A DNA stretch of 64,000 nucleotides from Cercospora beticola. Lineage: Eukaryota; Ascomycota; Dothideomycetes; Mycosphaerellales; Mycosphaerellaceae. Within the stretch, counting starts at the first letter, position 1. Each line of letters starts with the position of its first letter. The translations under genes and the position numbers were made by a program. The DNA lies in contig NC_088936.1 in NCBI RefSeq assembly GCF_033473495.1, forward strand, positions 2,232,001-2,296,000, read 5' to 3'. The notes under the pieces were generated by a model. It did not search any database. It saw only the letters and a list, made by a program, of their open reading frames with translations, and was not told the origin of the DNA. Positions 52,657 through 62,588 of the stretch are shown piece after piece.

Positions 52657-55499
52657 GATCGTATGTCGTGCGGTTGTACGGGCTTGACCTTTGCTGCGAC
52701 GATTCAATCAAGAGGTCGCTGTGCCCGTGAAGATGTTGATGATGATAATGGGAGGAGAGCTCACTGGCCGAGCGCACGATAGCCAATGAACAAGAGGCCG
52801 AAACTCAATCTTGAATAGATCGTGGGCGTCATGGCGGAGATGCAAGCGAACGAGATCGGCCCGCACTCAGCTCCGCTCCGCCCGCGGGAGTGCGATGCCG
52901 TCCTGGGCACTGCCATCTGCTCGCTCTCTTCGACATGCCCGCCGCGACACCACGTCCGAGTGAGCCGCCTTCAAATGTGCACATGCGGAGCTACATCTTG
53001 CAGGTCACCTTGCTAGATTCGGGCGAACTTACACGCATCACGGTCTGTGGCTTAGCGGAACCTGGATGCGGTGAACGGCAATGCCAGCATCCTTACTATA
53101 ACGACTTTACGAATAAAATATACATGGACGTGTTCACATCCAATTGATACTGCCGTCTTTTTGTAGAGCCCGCAGCTCATATGTTCCTTCGTAGACCTTT
53201 ACACGCATTGCACATGCTGCAACGAAGGATCATTTCTATTCTCAGACCACGAGCACAAAGATGGCGCTGCAAGCAGCCGCTCACTAACTACCGCCCCACA
53301 GGATTGGCTCGAGCCTCGTAACGTCAAACTAGCGCAGCCTTCAGCACTCAGAACGTGGAAGGCGTCGTGGCCTCCTTCACAGCGGAAAAAAAGCTCTGTA
53401 GCCTCGCTGTCGATGTCGTTCGGCGTGCACCTGGATCACACCCATTATTCCTGGTTCAAGCGACGACGACAGCAACTACATCTTACTGTATGGCCTTGCT
53501 CTTCTACTCTACCAGGTAGTCCGAACTTTGGACGACCATCGCGCCAGGACGACTTGGCTCAAGCTTAGCAGTCGACAAGGAAATCGAGCTTTGCCGCAAG
53601 TCTCGCCCACAAGGACACCATCTGCATGATCTCGAGTCGACGACGAAACCCAATGCTCACCAGAGCAGTGCGAAACCCCTTTTCCGAACATTAAACGTGT
53701 CACAGCAAAAGGGCTGACCTGATGTTGAGCTGCTTCAATCGTGCATCTGATTCACGCTACAAATGAACGATACAGCACTGCCACGAATAAACAAGAGAGC
53801 GAAGATTGTACCGTGTCCGACGACACACAGGAAGCTCGACCAATAAAGACCGATTCGACGTGACTTGGCACGCTCGATATGGCCACCATGTATTTGCTGC
53901 ACGGTCCACTCCAGCATCGAAAGATCAACGACGCTCGAGGAATGCCTGTCGACTCCGCTATCCGCAAGCCGACACTGGCACTATGTCTTCTGGCCCATAT
54001 TTGCGGTCATCTTAGATGGACTTCCGAAGACGCAGCCTGATGTGCGGGAGTACGACACACGCGCCGCTCAAAGTCGCTGCTGAACGAAATGTGGACGCCG
54101 CGCGTACGATTGCGAAAAGTACCCAACCACGGTGCAACGATGGACATCGATTCGAGGTATGCCCGGATCAATGCCCTCCGGAACAGCAACATGGCCGAGC
54201 ATGATTGCGCAAGAGATGGGACAACTGTTTTGCGCTGCACGGCTACTATGAGACCACCTTAGCCGCCCATAACTTTTCAAGCCGCCTTCGGTCGAATCTG
54301 AGCGGTATCTGTCTTTTTCACCGCTCTGTTCGCCGGCGTACCAGTCTCATGCGTCCGGCGCTTGATCGAAAAGTGATGATTAGTGACCCGAGTAACTCTG
54401 AATCCCGTGCGGTGGAGAATGTGTTACGAGGAGTTGGCAATCCCTGCCATGGTCGCAACCCATGTTCCCTGGCACCTGCCTGAGGTTGAACTAGCCTCCG
54501 CTGACTACTGTACAACATCACATCGACTGAACTCCGCCGTGGATGCGCAACTGTGGTTTCCTGACGCGAGTTCCCATACTCATCATAGCCCGCAATTTCA
54601 TAGTGCGCCTGCGCTTATGTGCCTCGGTGTCACCAGTCGATTAATCAGCATTCATCTGGGAGCGGGTATCAGGAAATCAAGCGCTCAAGGCCGTAGGGTG
54701 GTGACATGCAGCTTGTGTTCGCAGGTGGTAGGGCTCACTTCGGATTGGCCGCCTCCGTCCTGATGTTGGGCTGGGCCAGGGATTCACATTCGCTCGAATC
54801 TCGTTTATGCTGACTCCAACCGACCTCTAGTAGTAGTCAGCCGGTCGAGATGCAGCTAGTCATCCGCCAGGAACGAACGTCTGCGGCTTGATCTGTCATC
54901 AAGCCCGAACATAAGACGCGCCACAAGACGCGATCTCCTCTTTGTGCAGATACACGGCCGTAAAAGCCATGCGAACTGAACGACGTCGCACGGTATGCAC
55001 ATGGTGATGCAAGCTCTGAGAACATGATACACGATTCTAAAAATGTTCCACGCAACGACGATATCATCAGCTGGAACGTCGTATATTAGGCCTCCCAGCT
55101 GTAAATCCTCCTCGCCGGCCAAGATCCGCTGCCTGGATTTTAGTGGCGCTCGGCTCCATAGCAGCGGGGTTGGATGCCACATCTCGGCCAACACGACTGC
55201 GAGCAACCTTTCGGTTCGACTTGATCGTGCTTGATGGTGACCTTTCCTCTCCACTTCACTCGTCAACGCGGCATGCCTGTTAGCCCGCGTGTTGCGCGGC
55301 ATCTTTCGACAGAACATTGGCTCATTTTCACCTCAAGTTGCCAGGATTAGCCACATTTCCTCCTGCAGGAATCGTCACGCTTTAGGGTTGCCTAATATAA
55401 AGCGATATAGTCTCGCTGCTCTCTGACAAACAGTGCTTACTGCGTCTCGAAAGATTCAAACAGCTGCGTCAATTCACTCGCGTGCCGAGAGACCGCAGA
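52657..55499. other. Gene-poor stretch, 2.8 kb
   Basis: The longest gap in the window. All ORFs are under about 155 codons, overlap on both strands and show no domain, transposase, reverse transcriptase or terminal repeats that I can see. Base composition is not AT-rich, so there is no obvious sign of repeat-induced point mutation. An ATATAA at 55395-55400 lies about 100 bp before the P450 start and probably serves it. Confidence 0.5.
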
Positions 55500-57251
55500 A
55501 TGCACACCTCTATTTTCTATGGCCTGGTCGGTCTGGCAGCTTTAGCTGCGTACAAGGTGCTCGTCATCGTTCTCACTCGGATCCAAAATGCTGGCACGTC
55601 AACCATCAGCCATGTCTGAGTTCTCGACTGACACATCGTAGTCAAGGCTCGACAACTTGGATGTGCAGAAGCACCTATGTATCCCGATTGCGGGTTCATG
55701 GGCCTCAAACATGTGAAAGAGTTGCAAGCCGCCGATGCGAGAAAACAGTTCCCGGACTTTTTGGCCGAGCGACAGAGAGTTATCAGCTCACAGCTGGGTC
55801 GTCTTGTCACGACCTTCAAATACACTGTGCTTGGCCAAACGATCTTCTTCACCAGTGATCCAGAGAACATCAAGGCTGTGAGCAAATTGACGCTGGGCGT
55901 TGATACGAACCATCACTGACATGATTGGGATTCTTCAGATGTTGGCTACACAGTTTGCAGATTATGATCTTGGCCCGACCAGACATGCCATTATGGGAGA
56001 GGTCCTTGGAGACGGCATTGTATGTCAGTATCTTGCCACAGACCGCAGCAGCTGACTATTGAGCAGTTTGTTCAAGACGGAAAGAAATGGGAGCACTCTA
56101 GAGCGATGCTTCGACCAAACTTCGTGCGCGAGCAGGTCTCGGATCTCGATATGGAAGAGCGACATGTTCAAGACTTGTTCAAGGTTATGCCTGTCAAGAA
56201 CGATGGTTGGACTGATTTCCTGGACATTCAGACACGCTTCTTCCGCCTGACTATCGACGCCGCCACCGAATTCCTGTTTGGAGAGTCCGTTGACTCACAG
56301 ATTGCTGAGGCCTCAGGTGTGGATACTGGCAAGTCTGGTGCGCAAGAACATGCCGAACGATCATTCAGTGTCAACTTCGATCAAGCACAGATGACAATGG
56401 CCAAGAAATTCAGATACGGTGACATGCATTGGTTGCACAATCCGAAAGAATACAAGGTCAACGGGGAGATTTGTAACCAATTCATCACACGCTACGTCGA
56501 TCTTGCGCTGGCACAAGGAACAACTACGCCCGAAAAGACAGAGGATAAGGAGAAGTACATCTTCTTGGAGCAGCTCGTCAAGCAGACGCGTGACCCTGTT
56601 GAGCTCCGCGCTCAGCTTCTTAACATTCTGCTCGCTGGGCGAGACACGACGGCCTCTCTCCTGTCATGGACCTTCCATCAGCTTCTGAGACACCCAGAAG
56701 TATTCGAAAAGCTGCGAGCAACTATTATTGAGACCTTCGGCACATATGACGACCCCAAGGAGATTACATTCAGCACGCTGAAGGGATGCCAGTACTTGCA
56801 GTACACCTTGAACGAGGTCAACCGACTGTGGCCAGTCGTACCGGGTAACGGACGTCGTTCCAACAAAGCCACCACCCTACCTCGGGGAGGTGGACCAAAT
56901 GGTGACTTGCCAGTCTTCATCCCCAAGGAGACAGGTATCGACTACAGCATCCACGTCATGCACCGAAGAAAGGATCTCTGGGGTGAAGATGCCGAAGAGT
57001 TCCACCCGGAACGCTTTGCCAACAGGAGACCTGGCTGGGAGTATCTGCCTTTCAACGGAGGGCCAAGAATATGTATCGGTCAGCAGTTCGCTCTCACAGA
57101 AGCGGCATATGTCATTGTGCGACTGCTACAGAAGTTCGACAAGATTGAAGCCCCACCTGGAGCACTCGAGGGCGTCGTGACTTCGAACTTGTCGTTGACA
57201 AACTGCCCAGCAAACCTGGTCACTCTGCGACTGCATGAGGCGAAAGCATAG
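55500..57251 (+). CDS. CYP52-type cytochrome P450 (first intron unresolved)
   Basis: N-terminal anchor (MHTSIFYGLVGLAALAAYKV) in a first exon from 55500, then exons 55642-55877, 55939-56019 and 56067-57251 with clean GT-AG introns of 61 and 47 bp. Motifs: KARQLGCAEAPMYPD near the start, WEHSRAMLRPNF, I-helix AGRDTTAS, ExxR in NEVNRLWP, FHPERFANR and heme loop FNGGPRICIGQQFALTEA with the axial Cys. This is the CYP52-type pattern of microsomal enzymes that hydroxylate alkanes or fatty acids at the terminal carbon. The first junction is odd: the only GT donor nearby (55598) shifts frame, whereas a GC donor at 55594 keeps it (531 residues). Confidence 0.85.
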
Positions 57252-57360
57252 ATTCTCTTGCGTTACGTTATTTTGAGCCACAGGGCGTCATAAGCGGTAC
57301 TACAGGACTAGATCCACTCAACAGCGAGCATTTCGACTTTTACTCACGACAGCCTTCTGC

Positions 57361-58053
57361 CTACTTCAACTCTTTCCCTTTACCCTTAAAGTTCTCATCT
57401 AACTCATAGACGATCGGCACTCCCGTTGGGATTTCCACGCCCGGAATATCCTCGTCACTAATCCCCTCCAGCTCCTTCATCAACGCCCTCAGACTATTCC
57501 CATGGGCGGCAATCAACACCACACTTTCCTTCTTCAACTCCGGCACAATATCACTTTCCCAAAACGGCAAAGTCCTCTTCAAAACATCCTTCAAACATTC
57601 CGTTTTGGGCACTTCAATCCCCTGACTCGCATACCTCCCCCCTTCGTCCTCCGAAGCACGATACTCCTCACTCGTTTCCGGAGGTTGAATATCAAAACTC
57701 CGTCGCCAGAGATGTACTTGCTCATCACCATGTTCTTCGGCACTTTGTTTCTTATTCAAACCTTGCAAGCCGCCGTAATGGCGTTCGTTTAGCGTCCAAG
57801 ATCGGACGACCGGTATCCAGAGACGGTCTGCTTCGTCGAGCGCAAGGTCTGCGGTAACGATTGCGCGGCGGAGAAGAGAGGTGTAGACTATATCTGGGAG
57901 CCAGTTGTGTTGTTTGAGAAGTTTACCGGCTTGGATTGCTTCGGTTGTGCCTTGGTCGTTGAGGGGGATGTCGACCCAGCCGGTAAAGAGGTTCTTTTCG
58001 TTCCATTCGGAGCGGCCGTGGCGGAGGATGATGAGTTTGTATTTCGAGGGCAT
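57361..58053 (-). CDS. Cofactor-dependent phosphoglycerate mutase (bacterial type)
   Basis: Intronless, 230 residues. Phosphohistidine His12 in [23 protein letters not shown], the segment [34 protein letters not shown] and second catalytic His184 in [10 protein letters not shown] are all present, so the dPGM fold appears active for 3- to 2-phosphoglycerate exchange. The residue after RHG is Arg, where Glu or Gln is usual. The sequence looks closer to actinobacterial dPGMs than to the yeast enzyme, and filamentous ascomycetes are known mainly for cofactor-independent PGM in glycolysis, so this may be an acquired extra copy. Lack of introns fits. Confidence 0.9.
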   Translation of the reverse strand: MPSKYKLIILRHGRSEWNEKNLFTGWVDIPLNDQGTTEAIQAGKLLKQHNWLPDIVYTSLLRRAIVTADLALDEADRLWIPVVRSWTLNERHYGGLQGLNKKQSAEEHGDEQVHLWRRSFDIQPPETSEEYRASEDEGGRYASQGIEVPKTECLKDVLKRTLPFWESDIVPELKKESVVLIAAHGNSLRALMKELEGISDEDIPGVEIPTGVPIVYELDENFKGKGKELK

Positions 58054-58523
58054 GTTGAGTTCTTATTCCTGGTGTTTATTGGGGCTTCTGCGGCAGTAGA
58101 GAAGGGTTGTGTCTTTTGTAGAGTCAGCTAAGGAATTCTGGACGAGGAATCAAAATGTCAATCATTTGCTCGGCAGAGACGTCATGTCTAAATGGAAAGC
58201 TCTTGTACTTTTTTTCTTGTTGTAGCACTAGCTAGCTACCTTGATGGTAGTAAGCTGAGGCCATCGAGGTGACAAAAGCAATAGCTCTCCGGATGTCCGA
58301 ATTTAGCTTGATCCGTGTGACACCTGATGAAGAACACACACATGTAGCGACTGCAACGTGCTTCTTGTGAACAGATATGGCAGTGAAATCCTCATAGTTC
58401 GAATCGAATGCGTTGATACAGCAATTGGTGCAGAAGAAAACGAAGCCACATTCTTGGCGCCGACGAACGGTAGAGCAGATGTGCTATACGCCGGAACCAA
58501 CCTTGTTGCACGGCATCGAGGGG

Positions 58524-59764
58524 CTACAGTCCCAAGTCTTCAGAGCGCGACTTGCTATTAGGGTCGAAGTACGGTGCCTCGCCAATGCCGACAGCGCGAT
58601 TGCCAATGCGATCTCCAAGGCCATCGTAATCGAAAGTGGCAGTGTGGAAAGCACTGCAGACCATGATTAGCATGCGTAACTGGAATTCAATCATGTTACT
58701 AACCTTCTGTTATCCCAGATAGCAATATCGTTTTCATTCCTCCACTTGAAGCGCACAGTCAAATCGTGCTGATCGAGGATCAACTGCCTGAATTTGGCAA
58801 GAAGCTCATCAGATTCATCCGCAGTCAACTCGTTGATGAATTTCGGGAATGGGCCAAGTGCATAAATGCTCTTCCAGCCAGTGACGGGATTTGTTCTCAC
58901 TAAATGAACGTCAGTCTCTCACTGCCGACCTTTAATGCTGTATGAATACGAACCAACTGGGTGAACGGCACTCAGCGTCTTTCCCACGTTCTGTGGGCTA
59001 CCTCGGGGCTCTTCGTAGATGAAGACCTTCTCAGGATTCGCTGCAGCGGCCTTGATGAAGCCGTCGCCAACAAATGTCGCGGTAAGATTCTCGAAAAACT
59101 TCTGGTATAGTGGTGAGAAACGATCGTATAATTCATAACCAGAAGCCCAGAGGGTATCACCACCAGTCTTCGGAAGCTTCGTCAGCCGAAGTGAAGTGTA
59201 ATCGGCGGGCACTGGCTCGAATTGAATGTCACTGTGCCACAGCGCAGCATCATAACGGCGGCCCTTCTGCTTCTGTGCGTCGTGCTTGTAAAGCTCCTTG
59301 CGAGCGATCGAGCTTATCGTGGAAATTTCATTATCTTTAGTGGCTCCAAACTCCGAAGTGCCGTTCAAAACTGGGTGAATATGCAACGTGGAGTCCTTTG
59401 GCTTGCCAGCAAGTTGGCCAAGACGATGAACAAATTGCTTCTGCAAGTCATTCGTCAAGTTATCTTGCTTACGGAAGAAGACCACACCTCGCTGAGAGAC
59501 TGATCGATATTAGCATAGATCACGTGCGGTTCATATAGACTCACTCGCAATAGCAAGGTCACGCAGGCGTTCATCAGCATTCTCAGCCTTGAGAAGATCG
59601 TCGACAATGTTGACATCGAAGTATTCTCGGCCGATGACTGGTGTAGTCTCCTCAGATTTGAAGTGATCAAGAGCGCCGGATGGCTTCAGAGGAGCTGGAT
59701 AGGAATTCTTGCTAGGCGGAGTCCCGTGAATTGGGACATCTTCCGAGAGGATTCCGGGTGCCAT
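58524..59764 (-). CDS. TauD/TfdA-family 2-oxoglutarate dioxygenase (Jlp1-like)
   Basis: Four exons: 59545-59764, 58954-59499, 58704-58899 and 58524-58653; introns of 45-54 bp are GT-AG and in phase, giving 363 residues. Iron ligands His162 and Asp164 (AALWHSDIQFE) and distal His324 (SAFHTATFDYDGLG), with Arg336 or Arg340 for 2-oxoglutarate, complete the facial triad. RGVVFFRKQD, TLWASGYELYDRFSP and HPVVRTNPVTGWKSIYALG are typical of fungal sulfonate/aryloxyalkanoate dioxygenases such as yeast Jlp1, which frees sulfite from sulfonates. Intron 1 contains CACGTG (59521-59526), the core site of Cbf1-type sulfur regulators. It is divergent from the MFS gene. Confidence 0.93.
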
Positions 59765-60838
59765 ATTTCGACGCTGTTCGCCTGTGCTAGCGTGCGATAC
59801 ACGGCACATATATCCGTCTTCACATTGGACTGCTCACTTGATGTGAATGACATGATGCTGGAGAAAGTTTCTTGTCTTGCTTTGGTATCAAGGACGTCTC
59901 TTGCGCTGCTGGAACAGGGGGCCAACATGAAAATCGAGGGTGGAGTAATGGCGACTGTCATTGGAGTACTGTGCCCGCCATGCTGCTCTGAGATCGCTCG
60001 CCTTCTCCCTTGTGGGCATCTGAGATTGCGTGTCGTGTGGGCGATTACTCGACAAAGCATCACTGTATGCTCATGCGAAGATGGAATGGAAAGAGGTCTG
60101 GACGGGCGGTCGGTCCGACGATTCGGATGGGTCTTGGCGTTGGATGTGCTGACTTCTCTTTCCAACGGCTGGCCATTTCCTCTACAAGCAAGTCATCTCT
60201 CGACTATTGCCACCGCTTCGTTAAAGCTGCACCATACTGTTCATCCTACATCGAGGGGCCAGTCACCAGGGACTCCGCGATGAAGCAGTTCGCAGAGCCG
60301 CTTGCTGAGGACGAAGAAGTAGCACAGGAAGCCTGTGAAAAAGGAGAGAAACGCAGGTCGGGTTAAACAGGATGAAGTCGGTGCTACACCTCCACTCTGG
60401 ACCCAAGGAGGAGTTCTTCCAAGTCATTCCGTTGACTGCACCAAACCACGATGTATCAATCTGCACTCCGGAAGTGCTCGTACCGCAGAGTGGCCAAGCC
60501 CAGGAACCGATCGGGAGATGACTCCTCATTCGCCCACCGCACCCATGTTTATCAACGCGGAGGACAGATAAGCTCCCACCGGGCCATGTTGCGCTGCGAT
60601 GTTACTCAGTGACATGACTTCTCTCACCTGTGCCCTGTGCAGTATCAACTCAACTCTCTACGGCAAAGCTGCGGCCAACATGATCGGCCGGCATGCCCTA
60701 TATTGTCCAGCCGTGGTAATGTCTGCCGTCGGCGATAAGGTAGGCCGGGCACGACGACATCGCTTTTATATTTTCTGAACGATGTACCGTTCTGTCCCTT
60801 GAGACGTTCGTGCCTCGTCAAAACTCACTTACACAGCA
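59765..60838. promoter_or_regulatory. Shared divergent region of dioxygenase and MFS genes
   Basis: 1.07 kb between opposite start codons. A GATAAG (60734-60739) and a TATA-like TTTTATATTTT near 60764-60774 lie just before the transporter ATG. An ORF 59663-60283 overlaps the dioxygenase first exon antisense and is not credible as a gene. Confidence 0.5.
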
Positions 60839-62436
60839 ATGTCTTCCCCGGACGGCGACCTCAAGCTTCCTTCCCTTGAAGCTCAGAAACGCGATTCGAG
60901 CGATCTCCAGCGAACCAATTCTATCTCCAAGGATCACAATGGCGACACTGTCATTGTCAAGGAAGATGGCGAGTCCTTCACAATATCCGCTGCCGCGGAG
61001 AGAAAGCTACTCTGGAAATTCGACCTCCACATACTGCCACTCTTGGCCATGATGTACCTCTTCAACTCGCTGGACAAGTCGAACTTGGGAAATGCTAAGA
61101 CTGCCGGACTTGAGGCGGATCTTGGGTTTGCGGGCACAAACAAGTACAACATTCTTCTCAGCATCTTCTTTGTACCATACGTGCTCACAGCACCATTTCT
61201 GGGAATCCTGGGAAAGATATATGGTCCAAGCAGAGTGCTGCCCTGCATGATGTTTACCTTTGGAAGCATGACATTGCTAGTCATAGCTGTCATCAACTGG
61301 GGAGGATTGATGGCGTTGCGCTGGTTCCTAGGCATGGCGGAGTCTGCGTTCTTGTAAGGATGGCGTTGCATACAACCGATGCTCACTGCTAACATTGTCA
61401 TTCCAGCCCACTCGTCATCTACTACCAGACCACATTCTATCGCCGTGGCGAATTGGCCCGTCGACTCGCCCTTTTCTATGCTGCTTCGAATATCGCCGGT
61501 GCCTTTGGCGGTCTTCTAGCATATGGTGTGTTCCAGATCGAAGGCGGCGTGCTTCCGAGCTGGAAATACCTGTTCGCGATCGAAGGTGGCCTGACGATTA
61601 TCGGGAGTTTTATCGCCTTCATCTTTCTCCCCTACAACGCTGCTTCTGCCAGATTCCTCACACCCGAGGAGAAGAAGCTCGCTTTCTACAGAATTCAAAT
61701 CGACTCTTCGTCAGAGGTTGAAACCAAGTTCAACTTCCGCGAAGCAATCAAAATCTTTAAACACTGGACAAGTTGGGTTATTCTCGCCATCCAAATTTGC
61801 CTGGGAATCCCACTTCAGAGTGTCAGCTTGTTCCTGCCCCAGATTGTGGCACGTCTCGGCTACAGCACGATCAAGACGAACCTGTATACTGTCGCGCCAA
61901 ATATCACCGGAGCTGTGATGCTCCTCATCTTGGCCTACAGTTCCGACTACACCCGACTGCGATTTCCTTTCGTTGCGTTGGGTTTTCTGTTCACCTTCAC
62001 TGGCATGGTAATCTACGGATCTATCTCCGACGTACATGCCAACATCCAGCTCGCCTACTTCGCAACCTTTATGATGACATGGGGAACATCAGCTCCGTCT
62101 GTCATCTTGGACGTCTGGTATAACAATAACATCGCCGATGAGAATCGTCGAATGATGTTGACATCTATTGGCGTTCCTGTCGCGAACTTGATGGGCGTGG
62201 TGTCGAGTAACATTTTCAGAACCCAGGATGCGCCTAATTACATCCCGGCGTTGGCAACGACAGCAGCGTTCGGAGGGTTTGGAGCTGCTTTGACGCTCTT
62301 GCTGGGCGTGTGGATGATCTTTGATAACAGGAGACGGGATAGCAGGCAAGGCGGAGTCAAGATCCGAGCGATAGATGTCCCTACTGAAAGGCTCAAGGAT
62401 GGGCCGGATTGCGAAGAGTTCAGATGGTTCTACTGA
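60839..62436 (+). CDS. MFS transporter, Dal5-type anion:cation symporter
   Basis: Exons 60839-61353 and 61407-62436 (53-bp intron, GTAAGG...CCAG), 514 residues. A ~55-residue cytosolic N-terminus precedes twelve predicted membrane helices. LLAMMYLFNSLDKSNLGNAK, the first-loop Gly-rich LGILGKIYGPSRVLP, ALRWFLGMAESAFFPLVIYY and ALFYAASNIAGAFGGLLAYG are hallmarks of the anion:cation symporter family that includes allantoate permease Dal5, the cysteine transporter Yct1 and the sulfonate/sulfite transporter Soa1. The partner dioxygenase points to a sulfur- or carboxylate-containing substrate, but this is inference. One GATA site upstream would fit nitrogen control, weakly. Confidence 0.93.
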
Positions 62437-62588
62437 TCTCGAAGATCAATTTGTTGGCCATGCAGCTGCGCCTGGGTCGCTAAGCAATTTCTGTAGACCT
62501 TTTATGTGAGATGACTTCAACTACATTCATTTCTTCGTCTGTTCTTTGGCCACACGATTCTGTCGCCAGAGTGATACTTCAACACGCC

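Noticed and set aside
52657..55499. Decayed transposon in the gene-poor gap
   Set aside because: I looked for terminal repeats, transposase or reverse transcriptase motifs and AT-rich mutation and saw none; left as unexplained.
59663..60283. 206-codon ORF on the plus strand overlapping the dioxygenase first exon
   Set aside because: It runs antisense to a well-supported exon, has biased Cys/Arg/Ser content and no domain; the exon-intron logic on the minus strand explains the region.
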